Source: Narthecium ossifragum (lineage: Eukaryota; Streptophyta; Magnoliopsida; Dioscoreales; Nartheciaceae). From it: a stretch of DNA of 64,000 bases. This document shows, in pieces, positions 1 to 9,774 of the stretch (position 1 is its first letter; the number at the start of each line of letters is the position of its first letter). The position numbers and the translations under genes were made by a program. A model generated the notes under the pieces. It did no database searches. It was not told the DNA's origin and worked only from the letters and a program-made list of their open reading frames with translations. Location: contig OY986966.1 in NCBI GenBank assembly GCA_963920575.1, forward strand, positions 12,750,048 to 12,814,047, in the 5' to 3' direction.

Positions 1-190
1 CATCTATTAGAAACACTCCTACATGCCCTTGAGTTTTCAAACTACGCGTCTTAATACCAAAGCCCAGACACCGTCTGTGGCAATTGACGGAAACCACTCA
101 CGTGTCTCGCACGTGAGCACTTTGATACCCTGTAGTTTCAGAGAGTGGTAATTTACTACCCTCTAGTTTTGAAAATGTAATTTAGTATCC
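1..190 (+). repeat. Left inverted-repeat arm of the TIR element
   Basis: Imperfect inverted partner of about 375-577. Shared blocks include CCACTCACGTG, CTTTGATACC, TACCCTCTAGTTT and ACCAAAGCCCAGAC. It probably extends to the left of the window. Confidence 0.75.
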
Positions 191-219
191 TACCTTTTAT
201 ATGACGACGCGTTACAAGG

Positions 220-365
220 CCTAACCCCAGACAGTGTATCAACCCAGCTACCTCACGTGTCGACCGCGACGATCTCCTCCTCGTCCTCCAGCAGACGCTC
301 CTCATAACCGAGGTCGCCAAGGTAGCAAAAGGCCCGGCCATCCTAGTCATCATGTCCGGCGGACC
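220..365 (+). pseudogene. Captured fragment of a plant beta-D-xylosidase-like GH3 gene
   Basis: From 262 the frame reads DRDDLLL, then QQTLLI, then TEVAKVAKGPAILVIMSGG, then P. This matches the GH3 C-terminal region of plant BXL/beta-xylosidase proteins, whose usual pattern is DR..LLLPG.QQ.LI..VA.A..GPV.LVLMSGGP. The PG expected after LLL is altered (LLLVLQQ), and upstream of 262 similarity is lost or frame-shifted. Only about 35 codons are recognisable, with no start, stop or catalytic residues. It lies in the centre of an inverted repeat, so I read it as a transduplicated exon piece, not a gene. The family call is from memory of the motif and needs a protein search. Confidence 0.55.
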
Positions 366-374
366 CAGGGTATC

Positions 375-577
375 AAAGGGTACTGAATTAAATTTTCTAA
401 ACTAGAGGGTAGCCAATTGCCACTCCATTAAACTACATGGTATCAAAGTTCAAAAACCCCAAACCAATCTCTCACGTGAGTGGATTTCTCCAAGTGCCAC
501 AAACGGCGTCTGGGCTTTGGTACTAAGATGCACGGTTTGTGAACTTCAAGGTATCTGGGAGTGTTTTCAATAGATGG
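375..577 (-). repeat. Right inverted-repeat arm of the TIR element
   Basis: Reverse-complement partner of bases 1-190. The similarity reaches at least the TAGATGG at 571-577. Related 'ggtatc/gtacc' sequence continues to about 700, so the real right end may lie further out. Confidence 0.75.
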
Positions 578-1129
578 AGGTACTGGACTGCGGTTCACCA
601 AACGTACAGAGTACCAAAATGCAATTTTCCTGCAATAAAACGTATCTTTTTGGTATCCTAACATTTTGAAAATGTGCACAATTGTACCAAAACTTCAACG
701 TCATTACATGTGCTAACAACAAAACTAGTTTTGACTTCTATTGACGAATAATTTTTTTAACACATGGCAGAGGAGAGAGAACTAGGGAGAGAATAGGGAA
801 CGAGAGAGAGAGAGAGAGAGAGGAAGGTGAACGACGATCATCCATGATTCGGTGTCACCGGAGGATCGTCGAGAAGATGTTGTAGGGCCTCAAAAAAGTG
901 TTCATGTAGTCGGAGTGGCGGCGCAGGTGCTTGGATGCCGATATCGTGGTTGGAGGAGAGAAAGGGCGCTCGAGGGAGAGCTCCGACATGGCTATCGGCA
1001 TGAGATGAGAGAGAGAGCCCACAGAGGCACTTGTCTTTAGCCCACACTTCTCTTCTCACTCTCCTCTCTCCTATATATCATCTCTAGATCTCTACCTCAC
1101 TCCCAAACATGGCCGCCCCCATTAGAGGT
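578..1129. other. Flank between the TIR element and the Z 3' LTR; no gene recognised
   Basis: The left part (578-720) resembles TIR-type repeat sequence. It is followed by a GA microsatellite and GC-richer DNA. On the minus strand about 830-1060 reads as a proline/histidine-rich open frame without a family match. A TATATAT stretch sits near 1071. This is the external flank of the minus-strand Z LTR that ends at 1130. No primer site follows the LTR here, which agrees with 1130 being the outer edge of a 3' LTR. Confidence 0.5.
802..822. repeat. (GA)n microsatellite
   Basis: Uninterrupted GA dinucleotide run inside a wider purine-rich tract (770-830). Confidence 0.95.
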
Positions 1130-2120
1130 TGATACAACAAGCCTTCTCGTAGGCTCACGTACCGGGTCTTTTGTCAGGTCTCAATCCTAGCTTAGGCGCT
1201 TCCTTAGCCTTATCTATGGCTCGGTCGAGAGATACCTTAGTATTTTAGGAGAAGAAGTACCCTAGGTATTTGACGAGAAAGGGACTAAATCGTGGATGAG
1301 AGAGACTAATCGAGAAGTGAGGATGTCGTGGCGCTTCTCAAGTCCCAAGGGAGTGGTTGACGGCAGAGGTGGATGGCGACGGCGGGGCGGCAGTGGTCGG
1401 CTGGTGGAGATAGTGGCGGAGGTGGATGGATGGTGATGACGGCGCGGCGGTGGTCGGCTGGTGGAGAGAGAAAGCTGGTGGTAGAGGGGAGGATTGAAGT
1501 GGGGGGGTGGGTCTTTAGGTGGCAGCTATATTATCTCTACTACTATGATATACTGCTAACTACTCTTTTTATAATTCATCGAAAGCATAACAAAATACAA
1601 AGTTATGGAGGATATAGAGGTCTCATATAGTCCTATTTCTACACCAATTCCTACTCAAATATTCCCTTGCTTAATGAACAAGTAATAGGATTCCTGTACT
1701 ATGACTCAAACTATACTCAAACTCCCTCAATTAATGAGGCTATAACCCATTAGGACTCTAATGATGAGTGCATGAACGTGTACACTGAACAACCTTGTCA
1801 CCAGTCCAATTGTTTTTACACTAAACAACCTTCACAAAGCTTGTTGAAAAATGCAGGAAATAGAAGTCAAAAGGAGCAAAGAAGATGAAAAGATTGCATA
1901 GGTCAACTTCAAAGATTAAATTGTACCTTCTCAGGAAGAACCAGATGATGTTTCATATATGATTGGAAAGCTCTAGAAGTTTAGTTTCTAGAGAATTTTA
2001 TGGTTTGTGATTCCAAGTTTCCAAAAAGAAGTTATAGTATTTTTAATACCAATGACGCAGTGCTGAAAAAAAAGCTGAAATTTTAGAATTAAAAGAATGA
2101 TCTTCCTTGCATTAAAAGAT

Positions 2121-2401
2121 CTTAAAAGATCGATCTTCTGTGCGCTAGAGATGACAGAGAGCAATGTTTGAAAATATCGATCTTATTCCTATAGAAGATC
2201 GATCTTTTCTAAAATCGAAGTGATTTTTGAGACAGGAAGATCTATCGTCTCCCTATAGAAGATTGATCTCTTATGAAGCTGAAGCAAACATAGAGTATGT
2301 TTTCAAAAGATCGATCTTCTCCTTAAAAAAAATTGATCTTCCTCGGGCGCTGCGAATTGTACGGGATGAAAAGATCGATCTTCATCCCTAAAAGATCGAT
2401 A
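2121..2401 (+). repeat. Array of AAGATCGATCTT palindromes in the A1 U3
   Basis: Perfect or near-perfect copies of the self-complementary word AAGATCGATCTT lie near 2126, 2194, 2307, 2370 and 2391. Decayed copies lie near 2175, 2226, 2258 and 2331. Spacing is irregular at 20-65 bases and spacers are unrelated. The array ends about 65 bases before the TATA box. Confidence 0.85.
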
Positions 2402-2466
2402 TTTTGTTTGAGGTAAGAGAAAAATAAAGCACCCAGCTTTAATCTGAGTTTGAGAAGCTTTAGAGG

Positions 2467-2476
2467 TTATAAATAG
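2467..2476 (+). promoter_or_regulatory. TATA box of LTR A1
   Basis: TTATAAATAG downstream of the palindrome array and upstream of a CAA-rich leader, the position expected of an LTR promoter. Confidence 0.7.
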
Positions 2477-3531
2477 GGGATTTAGGGTTATCAAAGAGAA
2501 AAACAACTAGTTTTGTTTTGGTTTTTCATCTTTATTTATTTATTTTGAACACTTTGGTTGTATTCATGATGAACATGAGTGGCTAGTTTCTTTGCTAAGG
2601 AACTGATGTAGCCTAACTAAATCATTCTATGTCATTAAATCAATTTATTTCTTAATCAATTTATATTCTTTGTTTCATTCATTATTACAACTGAGATCTT
2701 GATACATTTATCTGAACAATAGAAGTATTATAAATTGTTTTATGTGAGATTAGGCGAGGGTTCATCCTTAATCTTGCACAATCTAGGAATGCTTGAGTTT
2801 ATGTCGAAGTCGGGTTTAAGCTTAGACAATTTTTGGTTCATGATTGTTCTTCAGAAGTCAATGGATTCTCGATTGACACTTAGCTATGGGTTTATTAGGT
2901 AGGGTTAGTTTAGGGTACGTGGTGACACCGCAGCCGAACGAATCATCATACTGGAAGAACGAACCCTTGGAATTAAATTTAGATTTTGCGGATTCAGTGC
3001 ATAGAACGAACCCTTGAAATTAAATTGAGATTTTACGTCATTGTTAGATATTTTACTTGAGCAATTCTTGCTTTTACTTCACTTTCTTACTTTCTTTACT
3101 TTCTGTCTTCTTTAGAGTTTTACCCTAATATTATCTACAAATCTCTGTGGGTACGATACTTGTCTTGCTGCTATATTGATTTCCCCGATTCGTATACTTA
3201 TGAGATATTTAATTTATTCATCATCTAACAACTTTCTTAACAAAATAATCAACTCATAATAACTAGGACTCAAATAGAAAACTCAACCAAGAATCAAACT
3301 CTTAATTAACTCTACTAAGACTAGAAAACTAACTCAAACTAGGATAACTCAAACTAAGGAAAGGATATCCTTAGTGGCCGGCCCTTGCTTGGGACCGACT
3401 CCATGGCCGAGTCCTACTAGGAGGCGGGACCGGTCCTGCGTGGAACCTGCCTGGATCCACCTGGTGCATGGGTCCTGCCCCATGGTTGGGCGTGGGTTCG
3501 ACTAGCCCAGGTTGAGCTTGGTTCCCAACCA

Positions 3532-3550
3532 TTTAATCCCCTCCCACTTT
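3532..3550 (-). other. Polypurine tract of element Z
   Basis: On the minus strand AAAGTGGGAGGGGATTAAA lies immediately before the LTR start. In Ty3/gypsy elements this site primes plus-strand DNA synthesis. Confidence 0.8.
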
Positions 3551-3559
3551 GAAAAGTGC

Positions 3560-3842
3560 CTTGTCCTCGAGACCGAAGTCAGGATAACGATCTAAGAAGT
3601 CAGTGAACACCTCTCATGTTGCTTCGCTGGACTACGACGCTTCCAATGTACTAGAACTTCTTCTACTTGACGAGGACGTTACCGATGGTCGATGATAGCC
3701 TGGGGATATACCTTGGGCTGATCTTCTGAGGGGTCTGGAATCTCGGTGGCGACGGGTACCTCAACTCCAATGTGCTTCTGCAGAAGTGATACATGGAAGA
3801 CTGGGTGCACTTTGGGATCTGAGGGAAGACAGAGGTGGTAGG
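3560..3842 (-). pseudogene. Z polyprotein C-terminus (integrase C-terminal and chromodomain-like region)
   Basis: On the minus strand it reads LCLPSDPKVHPVFHVSLLQK, then VEVPVATEIPDPSEDQP, then VEEVLVHWK, and after a frameshift TDFLDRYPDFGLEDKALF just before the polypurine tract. HPVFHVSLL and the 'VLVHWKG..P..ATWE' pattern are known marks of the plant chromovirus integrase tail, which helps target insertion to chromatin. A stop follows IIDHR and the frame changes near 3600, so it is broken. It continues upstream at 5253 on the far side of solo LTR B1. Confidence 0.8.
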
Positions 3843-5247
3843 TGATCGCTTACAAACGCGTCGTTAAAAACGTTACAAACTCAATCAAGAATAAAATTTA
3901 TAAACCCTTATTTCGAATACTAGACTATGAGGTAGAATAGTGATGAAATACGGGATCGAACCACAGGGAAAACTTTGAATACGAAGGAGAAATCAGAATT
4001 AAATCTCGGAACCCTAAATCTAAAGCGAAAAGGATTGATTTGGGATTTTGGAAACTGATTAATTAAAACTAGTGAAGAAGGCGATGTAAAAAGATTGAAA
4101 TATATTAATGAGAGAAAACCTAGGTATTACTCAATCCACTTTAGGTTCACTTATTGTATTCTCTAGTTATCCTCTTGTTTTCTTATCTAGACATTATAGA
4201 TTCACAGCTTCTTAAGCTTACATGAATCCCTAAAAGGAGGAGAGTGTTTTCCAAAGACATATTTTATCTTCGATTCGCGTAGATTGTCTTCGGAGTAACC
4301 TTAGCATAAGCTATCTTCACTAAGCATAAAATATCTCATCGGTTATTCACAAACCACATAAAAACCATCCTATATATCTCTACCATCAATCACCGAAATC
4401 ATATAGAACTGAAAATACGTCAAGGAACTCTGTTCCCTCAACTCTTTTATCATTAAAACCAAATCTATAAGATCATGTTCAGAAAAAGAATACAAGATTC
4501 AACTAGAAAAATACAAGGAAGATCTACTAAAGTTTCATGAGATCCCTAAGTATAGAATTAGCTACTCATCTTTGTGATGGAAGCCTTAGATTCGATCAAG
4601 AATGATTGGGATCCACGTTGTAGCTCCATCTTCTCCATAGAATCCTCCAAACCCTAGTTCTCTCCTTTCTTTCAATGGGGACCTCCAATTTTCGGCCAGC
4701 AAACACCTTCTTATAGGTGTATTCCCGGAATTAGGGTTTTGGGTTGAGTTGGACCTCTAGTGCAACTCGGAATTCCTGGTTTAATTCTGACAGCCTCTTC
4801 CGGTCGTGACTGGGTCGAACCCGTCCGGAATTTGGAAATATGCTCAACATTAAAACTGCTATTTGGACTTATTTGGAATATTTGGTGAATATTCTCCTGA
4901 GCGTCGATGGACAAGTTTCCCAGCATCTGTTTATCTTCATCTTCTTGAAAACGGCTATTAATTTGTCTAGAATCTCCCAAAGTGTCCAACATGAAAGTTG
5001 TTCATCTTGAAGTCTTCTATACGTCCTCCAAATTTCAGGAGTTTAGGATTTATCTGGAGAATTTGGTGAATTCTTTTCAAACTGCCAGCGGAGCAACGTA
5101 ATTTCCACATATTAGTCTTTTTCTGTATTTTCTAACTTGAATCTTCATTAAACCTGAAACCAATTAACAAACTATAAAATACAAACATTCTCGGGCTAAC
5201 AAATGTAAATTAAGGGTTTTTAAGTATGAATATTCAGTGACTCATCA
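3843..5247 (-). mobile_element. Solo LTR B1 (Athila-like family B)
   Basis: On the plus strand it starts TGATCGCTTACAAACGCGTC and ends GTGACTCATCA. GTAGG flanks both sides (3838-3842 and 5248-5252). It interrupts the Z integrase C-terminal frame. Similar LTRs bound B3 (15191 and 25849). Confidence 0.93.
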
Positions 5248-5252
5248 GTAGG

Positions 5253-6600
5253 CGACAACTCCTATGCGCTCTAGTACCTCATATGGCCCATAGAACTTTG
5301 CTGCAAGCTTCTGTGATTTGTTCTTGGCCACAGACTTATGTTGATAGAGCTCTAGCAAGACCATCTCGCCCATCTGGAACTCGATGTTGCGATGTCCTCG
5401 ATTGTTTGCTTCATCCTGTTCTGGACGGCTGGTAATCGTGACTTGAAATCTACTACCACTTGATCCCGTTCAACTAGGAAGTGGTCTACAGTTGCTAATC
5501 TGGCAGTTCAGGGTATGTAGGAAAGGAGGGTTGGTAGAGGTCACCCATACACCACTTCGTAGGGTGTCCTCTGGATGTTGGTGTGCCAACTAGTGTTGTA
5601 ATTGTACTCCGCCCAGGTCAACCATTGACCCCACTATGAAGGTCGATCACCTGAAAAACATCGTAAGTACATCTCAAGGGATCGATTTACTACCTCGGTC
5701 AGTCCATCAGTCTAGGGGTGATATGTTGCGGAGAATCTGAACTTGACTCCCTGGAGTATGAAGATCTCCGGCCAGAAGTTGCCGGTGAAGGTAGGATCTT
5801 GATCACAGACTACGCTAGTCAGCATGCCATGGTGTTTGAACATAGTGTCGAAGAAGACTCGAGCCACTGAGTACGCCGTGTAGGGATTTCGTAGAAGAGC
5901 AAAGTGTGCATACTTGGACAATCTGTCGACGACTACTAGAATCCATGTGGCCTTTACAAGAGGGAAGTCCGTGATGAAGTCCATAAAAACATCAGTCCAA
6001 ACCACCTGTAGAATCGGTAGGGGCTAGAGTAGGCTAGCTGGCTTCAATATCTCAGCCTTGTGTCGCTGACATGTGTCGTATTGACGGATGAAGTCCTTGA
6101 TCCACGCTTGAGCTCCTTTCAAGTAGAAGGTCGTTCACAGACGGTGCCACATCTTGCCGAAGCCTTCATGTGTGCTGAGTGTATGGTCGCCAAGATCTCA
6201 GGGATGACTAGGGATTTCTTCCTTAAGAAGATGCGATTTTTGTGGAAAATGACTCCGTTGTGAATAGTCTAAGGTCTGTTAATTCCTCCATTCTGGATGT
6301 CATTTGCAAGCTTCTGTGTATCCGGATTGGTTCTGACATCCTCCTGAATTGGTTCAAGGCACTATGGTACCGAATTGGAGATGACGGCTACAGAGAGTGG
6401 AGTCACATCCCAATAGAGAGGAACCGAGCTGGACTTGGGTTGGCCGCAAGGAGGGTCAACAAAGTTGGACGGCAAGGGATCAAGGGGTGGTGTGTACAGT
6501 GCCCCTTCTTTGGATTCGACAACTGGTACAGCTATGGGTATTTGGCAAGTCATCATACTGAGTGCTGGCTCTCCATGTTCCACTAGGTTTTAGGTCTCCT
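5253..6600 (-). pseudogene. Z integrase, with the end of the RNase H linker
   Basis: The best-kept part (6005-5712) reads VFMDFITDFPLV, then ILVVVDRLSKYAHF, then VVCDQDPTFTGNFWPE, then FSATYHP. The first aspartate (MDF) and second aspartate (CDQD) of the DDE centre are present; the glutamate region after HPQTD lies past a stop. Upstream (about 6260-6010) the zinc-binding portion can be followed across frameshifts. 6580-6362 is the segment joining RNase H to integrase. Downstream, 5700-5253 reaches the 'NRMKQTIEDIA' region. Integrase would insert the DNA copy. Many stops and frame changes make it nonfunctional. Confidence 0.82.
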
Positions 6601-6611
6601 CTCCATGTTCC
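6569..6611. repeat. Short direct repeat at the Z internal deletion
   Basis: CTCTCCATGTTCC occurs at 6569-6581 and again at 6599-6611, 30 bases apart. It lies where gag should be followed by protease and reverse transcriptase but the RNase H/integrase linker follows instead. Confidence 0.8.
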
Positions 6612-6619
6612 CTAGTGTA

Positions 6620-8046
6620 TGATGAGTCACTAAATATTCATAATTAAACCCCTTAAATTACCTTTGTTAGGCCTAGAGTAGTTGTATTTAAGAGTTTGTT
6701 AGTTGATTTCAGGTTTAATCATGCTTTGAGAAGAAATGTAAGAAATTCGGCTAAAATGACTAAATAAACTTCTTCGTCGACCGTCAGTAATATATTCGCC
6801 AAATATTTTACAAAGGTTCAAATATTCTTAAACTTTGAGATATTGTAGAAAACTCATATATCTACAATTTTCATGTTGGACACTTGATGAGATTCGAGAC
6901 AGATTAATACCAGTTTCGAAGACTATGAAGATATACAGCTGCTGGAAAACTGGTCCGTCGATGTTCAAGAGAATATTCGCTAAATATTCCAGATAAGTCC
7001 AAATAATGTCAAATCTTAGGGATAGGAGATAAGACTTCCTCATCTACATCTTTCATGTGGAGCAAATTTCCAAATTCCGGACGGGTTTAACTCAGTCACG
7101 ACCAGAAGAGGCTGTCAGAGTTAAACCAGGAAATCCGAGTTGCATTAGAGGTCCAACTCAACCCAAAACCCTAATTTCGGGAATACACCTATAAGAAGGT
7201 GTTGGTTGGCCGAATTTCTCATCTTTTTGATAATCTTTGGAGGAGGAAGAAGAAGACGGAGATGATGTGGATGGTGACAGTTTCCTATTCCAACCCGATG
7301 GATTTCATCCAAAAGATGAGTTGCTAATTATTGTACTTAGGATTATTCATGAAACCCTAGTGTAATTTTGGTTTTTCTTTAGTTGGATTCTTGTAAACTT
7401 TTCGATACATGATCTCATGAATATGGTTTTATCGTTAATAGAGTTGAAGGAACAGAGTTCCCTTGACGTATTTTCAGTCCTACATGGTTTCTGTGATTGA
7501 TTGTAGAGATTTATGAGATGGTTTTCATGAAGTTATTGGTTTGCCTTTGAGATAAGCTGTGCTACGCGAAGATAGGTTGTGCCACGGTCATTAGGAGTAG
7601 TATAATTTAATGTAATCATAGGACCAAAGACAATCTATGCTAAGCATAGATAGGCTATGTCGTGAGAAACATAAATCTTATTTTAGGGATTCATGTGAGC
7701 TTGTAGCCATATGATCCATAATGTTGAGAGAAGAGAACAAGAGGATAACTAGAGAAGATTGAAGGCGAAACTAGGGCGGATTGAGTAATTCCTAAGTCAC
7801 TTATCCATTGATTCAAATTGGTCAACCTTTTATTTCTTTTCTTCATTAGTCTAATCTATTCTATCTTTGATTCTTTTCCTTAGTTTTAGGGTTTCGAGAA
7901 TTGATTTCAGTTTCCAACGTTTTCCCTGTGGATCAACTCCCGACATCACCGCTATTCTACCTAGTAGTGTAGTGATTGAATAAGGATTATAAATTTATAT
8001 TTGATTGAGTTTGCAACGTTTTAACGACAACATTTGCGAGCAATCA
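6620..8046 (+). mobile_element. Solo LTR B2 (Athila-like family B)
   Basis: It starts TGATGAGTCACTAAATATTC and ends GCGAGCAATCA, with GTGTA duplications at 6615-6619 and 8047-8051. It has no internal sequence. The LTR is in the opposite orientation to the Z element it interrupts. Confidence 0.93.
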
Positions 8047-8051
8047 GTGTA

Positions 8052-8180
8052 TAGGGCTCGTCACACTGGAAACGTTGTCATTGTGCTCTTCGTTGTTGCA
8101 GTTCAGCTAGGGATATCTGTCTTCGCTGAGGTTGGACTACAATCTGAGTCTGACTATGAGTCCTATTCGGAATAGGATTT
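8052..8180 (-). pseudogene. Z gag C-terminus with zinc knuckle (part 1)
   Basis: The minus strand reads RRQISLAELQQRRAQ, a stop, and then a CCHC-type knuckle ending FQCDEPYT, where the knuckle is cut by solo LTR B2. In chromovirus gag this knuckle, usually C.RCDE.Y.PGH.C, binds RNA during packaging. The frame continues upstream across the 8181-29888 insertion at 29894. Confidence 0.75.
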
Positions 8181-9217
8181 TGATGAATAAATTTTATATC
8201 TCGCAAGTATACGAATCGGTGTCATCAGTATAGCTGCAAGACGAGTATCGTACCCACAGAGATTTGTAAAGATTATTAGAGAAAAAGGCTAAAGAACAAA
8301 GAAGAAAGAAAATAAGGAAGGTAAAGTAAAAAATAAGAAGTACCAAAAATAGAAGATCTAATAACAAAATAAGAGAACGATGGAAATTTGATGGATTAAG
8401 ACTAAGGTTCCGATTTCACCATAACATCCTCATTCTATGCATTGAATCAACAAAATCTCAGTTTAATTCCAAGGGTTCGTCCTTCCGGTATGATGATCCG
8501 TTCGGCCGTGGTCTTCAGCAAGTACCCTCACTTAACTCTTGATAATGAACCGATAGCAAAGTGTCAATTAAAAATCCATTAAACTCTGAAGAACAATTAT
8601 GAACCAAGAATTGTCTTAGCTTGAGCCCGGCTTCGACATAAACTCATGCATTCATAGATCCTGCAAGATTAGGAAATGAACCCTCACCCAATCTCATATA
8701 AAATAATCTATAATACTTATATTTGTCAAATATAAGTATTTAAGATCTCAATTATAATAATGAAAGAAACAAGGAATATAAACTAATTTAATAAACATGA
8801 TTCAATAACATAGAATGACTCTGTTAGGCTACATCGGTACCTCAGAAAAGAAACTAGCCACTCATGTTCATCATGAAAACAACACAAGTGTTCAAGGAAA
8901 AATATAGAAAGAAAGACGAAGAAAACAAAACCCTAACGCAGCTTTCTCTCCTCCAGATGCTCCAGAAAAGTCCTCCTAGAAATCCTCAAAAACCTTCCTT
9001 TTGATAACCCTAAGTATCTTATTTATAGGCTTCAAAAGTCTTGAAATCGGTTAGGTCCGCACCCGTTATACGCTCGCGGTCGATCCGACGGTCAATTTGA
9101 CGGTCGACCATCAACTGTACAACTTTATTTGGAAAAGCAGCGGTCAACCTTCGCATCGACCTTGAGAAGCCTTTTTCTTGACAGAGGCTCATGGTCGATC
9201 TCGTGGATGATGCCATC
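8181..9217 (-). repeat. 3' LTR of element A, missing its U3 start
   Basis: It matches the 5' LTR at 28880-29888 through R/U5 and into U3. It keeps TATAAATA (minus strand, 9029-9022) and a GGTCGACC array (9075-9205), but stops at 9217, where an oppositely oriented LTR begins. The normal U3 beginning is absent. Confidence 0.8.
9075..9205 (-). repeat. GGTCGACC-type palindrome array, element A 3' LTR
   Basis: Copies of GGTCGA(C/T)C lie near 9078, 9103, 9130 and 9193. GCATCGACC with the spacer GAGAAGCCTTTTTCTTGACA lies at 9151-9183. On the minus strand the array is just upstream of the TATA box at 9029-9022. Confidence 0.8.
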
Positions 9218-9510
9218 TGAACAGTCTTATAACCATATCAATTGCTAGATTGTCATACTTAATCAATCTCTTTAGTGCTATTTTTATATTTATATGTTGC
9301 TTCACATAGTTATTTGGAAAATGCAGGAAATTGGAGCTAAAAGAAGCTGAAAAGAGTACATGGGTGAACTTGGAAGATTAAACTATACCTTCTCATGAAG
9401 AAATAGATGATGTTCCATAAATGATTGGAAAACTATTGATGTCTACTTTCTGGATAATTTTACGGTTCATGATTCTGAGTTTCATAAAGGAAGTTACAGT
9501 ATTTTTAGTA

Positions 9511-9745
9511 CTAATGGTCGACCATCGCATCATCCGCGAGATCGACCGTCGTGCTCACTATACTCACGGTCGACCATCGCATCATTCATGAGATCGATCG
9601 TGAGCCTCTGTCAAGAAAAAGACTTCTCAGGGTCGATGCGAGGATTGACCGCCACTTTTCCAAATAATGTTGTACAGTTGACGGTCAACCGTCGCATCGA
9701 CTGTGAGATCGACCGCGAGCGTATAACGGGTTTAAACCTTACCCG
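9511..9745 (+). repeat. GGTCGACC-type palindrome array, A-prime LTR
   Basis: Copies of GGTCGACC, GATCGACC and GGTCAACC near 9514, 9540, 9568, 9593, 9632 and 9684-9716, with the spacer GAGCCTCTGTCAAGAAAAAG between two of them. It ends about 45 bases before the TATA box at 9767. Confidence 0.8.
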
Positions 9746-9766
9746 AGTTTCTTAACTTTTGGAGCC

Positions 9767-9774
9767 TATAAATA
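9767..9774 (+). promoter_or_regulatory. TATA box of the A-prime LTR
   Basis: CCTATAAATAGG follows the palindrome array and precedes a GTTTTTGG-rich leader. Confidence 0.7.

Larger units (their letters stand above)
1..577. mobile_element. Foldback/TIR DNA element with captured gene fragment (Pack-MULE-like), cut by the window edge
   Basis: Bases 1-190 are an imperfect reverse complement of about 375-577. For example, GTTTTCAATAGATGG near 563-577 mirrors CATCTATTAGAAAC at 1, and ACCCTCTAGTTT near 157-168 mirrors AAACTAGAGGGT near 399-410. The two long arms flank a GC-richer centre (about 191-374) that reads like a plant enzyme exon. Long TIRs around a host gene piece are what is known of Pack-MULEs and foldback elements. 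The left arm runs off the window, so neither the true terminus nor the target-site duplication can be seen. The superfamily is therefore an inference. Confidence 0.6.
1762..3223 (+). mobile_element. Solo LTR A1 (Athila-like family A)
   Basis: It begins TGATGAGTGCATGAA and ends TTATTCATCA, with TCTAA on both sides (1757-1761 and 3224-3228). The interrupted Z LTR reads straight through the site in the copy near 30930. It has no internal region, so it is a solo LTR. Its U3 holds five or more AAGATCGATCTT-type palindromes (2121-2400) followed by TATAAATA at 2468-2475. The same LTR family bounds the 8181-29888 element. Confidence 0.93.
1130..3531 (-). repeat. 3' LTR of element Z, split by solo LTR A1
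   Basis: The minus-strand LTR starts TGGTTGGGAACC at 3531, directly after a purine tract, and ends at the TCA complementary to 1130-1132. About 1130-1756 is the reverse complement of 30940-31557 (LTR Z2), and 3229-3510 matches 30313-30560. The A1 insertion interrupts it between two TCTAA copies. Confidence 0.85.
1130..8180 (-). mobile_element. Ty3/gypsy chromovirus-like element Z, 3' portion
   Basis: Read on the minus strand from 8180 downward it holds: the gag zinc-knuckle end (8180-8052), the end of the RNase H to integrase linker and integrase (6600-5253), the integrase C-terminus with chromodomain-like end (3842-3560), a polypurine tract (3550-3532), and the 3' LTR (3531-1130). Three solo LTRs with perfect 5-bp duplications interrupt it (A1, B1, B2). 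Its 5' part continues at 29889-30570 beyond the large insertion 8181-29888, which is bounded by GATTT duplications. Protease and reverse transcriptase are missing. It is a dead, internally deleted copy. Confidence 0.8.

Noticed and set aside
838..1059. A 73-codon minus-strand frame considered as a gene
   Set aside because: No start context, domain or partner on either side; adjacent to a microsatellite and between transposon edges.
2121..2401. Regularly spaced repeats resembling a CRISPR array (also at 37308-37535 and 60203-60545)
   Set aside because: The words are only 8-14 bases, variable, irregularly spaced and inside plant LTRs. There are no cas genes and the DNA is eukaryotic.
5712..6005. 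The clean 97-codon integrase segment considered as a functional gene
   Set aside because: It is one open piece of a polyprotein with stops and frame changes on both sides and no RT.
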